Made by a program: the position numbers and the translations under genes
Shown: piece after piece, positions 63,804 to 64,000 of the stretch
Layout of the letters: each line of letters starts with the position of its first letter
Position numbering within the stretch: position 1 is the first letter of the stretch
From: Turnera subulata
Taxonomy: Eukaryota > Streptophyta > Magnoliopsida > Malpighiales > Passifloraceae
Direction of reading: 5' to 3'
DNA: 64,000 bases
NCBI GenBank assembly: GCA_028386065.3
Contig: JAKUCV010005759.1
Span: 54,587 to 118,586 of the forward strand
The notes under the pieces: generated by a model
Database searches by the model: none
What the model was told of the DNA's origin: nothing
The model's input: only the letters and a program-made list of their open reading frames with translations

Positions 63804-64000
63804 TGAAACGCCCCGACCCGAATTTACCGTACACAGTAAACACGAGCCGGAACTGTGACAACCCAATCAAATAAACCCAAGCATACAGTGTGAACCACAA
63901 TAACTCGGGCTCGACAGCCCATAATAATAAACATCAATAATAATAAAACCGGCCCAATGGCCCAATAATAGAAAAACTATGCACAGCGGAAGACTTTAAA
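63804..64000 (+). mobile_element. Start of another LTR (cut by window end)
   Basis: TGAAACGCCCCGACCCGAAT opens a GC-richer block after AT-rich DNA, a start typical of Tekay/Del-like gypsy LTRs. It differs from the LTR at 1-1413. Only 197 bases are visible. Confidence 0.45.

Overview
This window is nuclear DNA of a flowering plant, most likely a eudicot. It holds two intron-containing plant genes, an NF-Y subunit A transcription factor with a miR169-like site in its 3' region and a 14-exon carotenoid cleavage dioxygenase 1. It also holds nested LTR retrotransposons of plant-specific lineages (Athila, a CRM-like chromovirus, a copia remnant), a large Mutator-like element, several non-autonomous hAT elements, SINEs and a decayed plastid cemA insert. 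I cannot name the species.

Layout. 1-1413: probable gypsy LTR (minus strand) carrying an 88-base poly-T run. 1414-4162: decayed copia element (gag fragment, then a putative LTR) into which two short hAT elements inserted. 4163-18345: a structurally complete 14.2 kb Athila-group Ty3/gypsy element on the minus strand, with ~2 kb LTRs, a tRNA-Asp primer site and a perfect TCTTG target duplication. Its gag-pol is broken by stops and frameshifts, but the integrase frame is open. 18893-32117: a 13.2 kb Mutator-like element (MULE) with ~548 bp terminal inverted repeats and a perfect 9-bp duplication (AATTCTTTA). Its transposase pseudogene reads inward from the right end. A GRF zinc-finger / coiled-coil / membrane-tail ORF reads inward from the left end, the place mudrB holds in maize MuDR. 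Three zinc-knuckle ORFs and a small coiled-coil ORF lie between. 32127-36440: intergenic.

36440-41740: NF-YA gene, plus strand, five coding exons (321 aa), probable 5'UTR intron, SINE in intron 3, miR169-like site at 41508-41528. 42236-42540: decayed plastid cemA (NUPT). 44132-50653: CCD1, minus strand, 14 coding exons (552 aa), convergent with NF-YA. It has a 15-nt microexon, a 30-nt last coding exon, and an (AT)21 tract four bases from one 3' splice site. 51349-52125: hAT derivative that keeps the 5' leader, an intron and the start codon of a lost gene. 52170-54000: further hAT-like sequence and an inverted-repeat element. 54369-61553: a 7.2 kb CRM-like chromovirus with 897 bp LTRs and CTATA duplications, inserted beside degenerate telomere-like repeats. 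61560-64000: AT-rich repeats, a 119 bp hairpin, a possible Helitron end and the start of another LTR.

The two host genes are convergent, and I see no functional link between them. Most of the rest is transposon-derived. The least ordinary items are the MULE with its unusual gene set, and the family of ACAGGCTNAGCCTGT palindromes spread through the Athila element.
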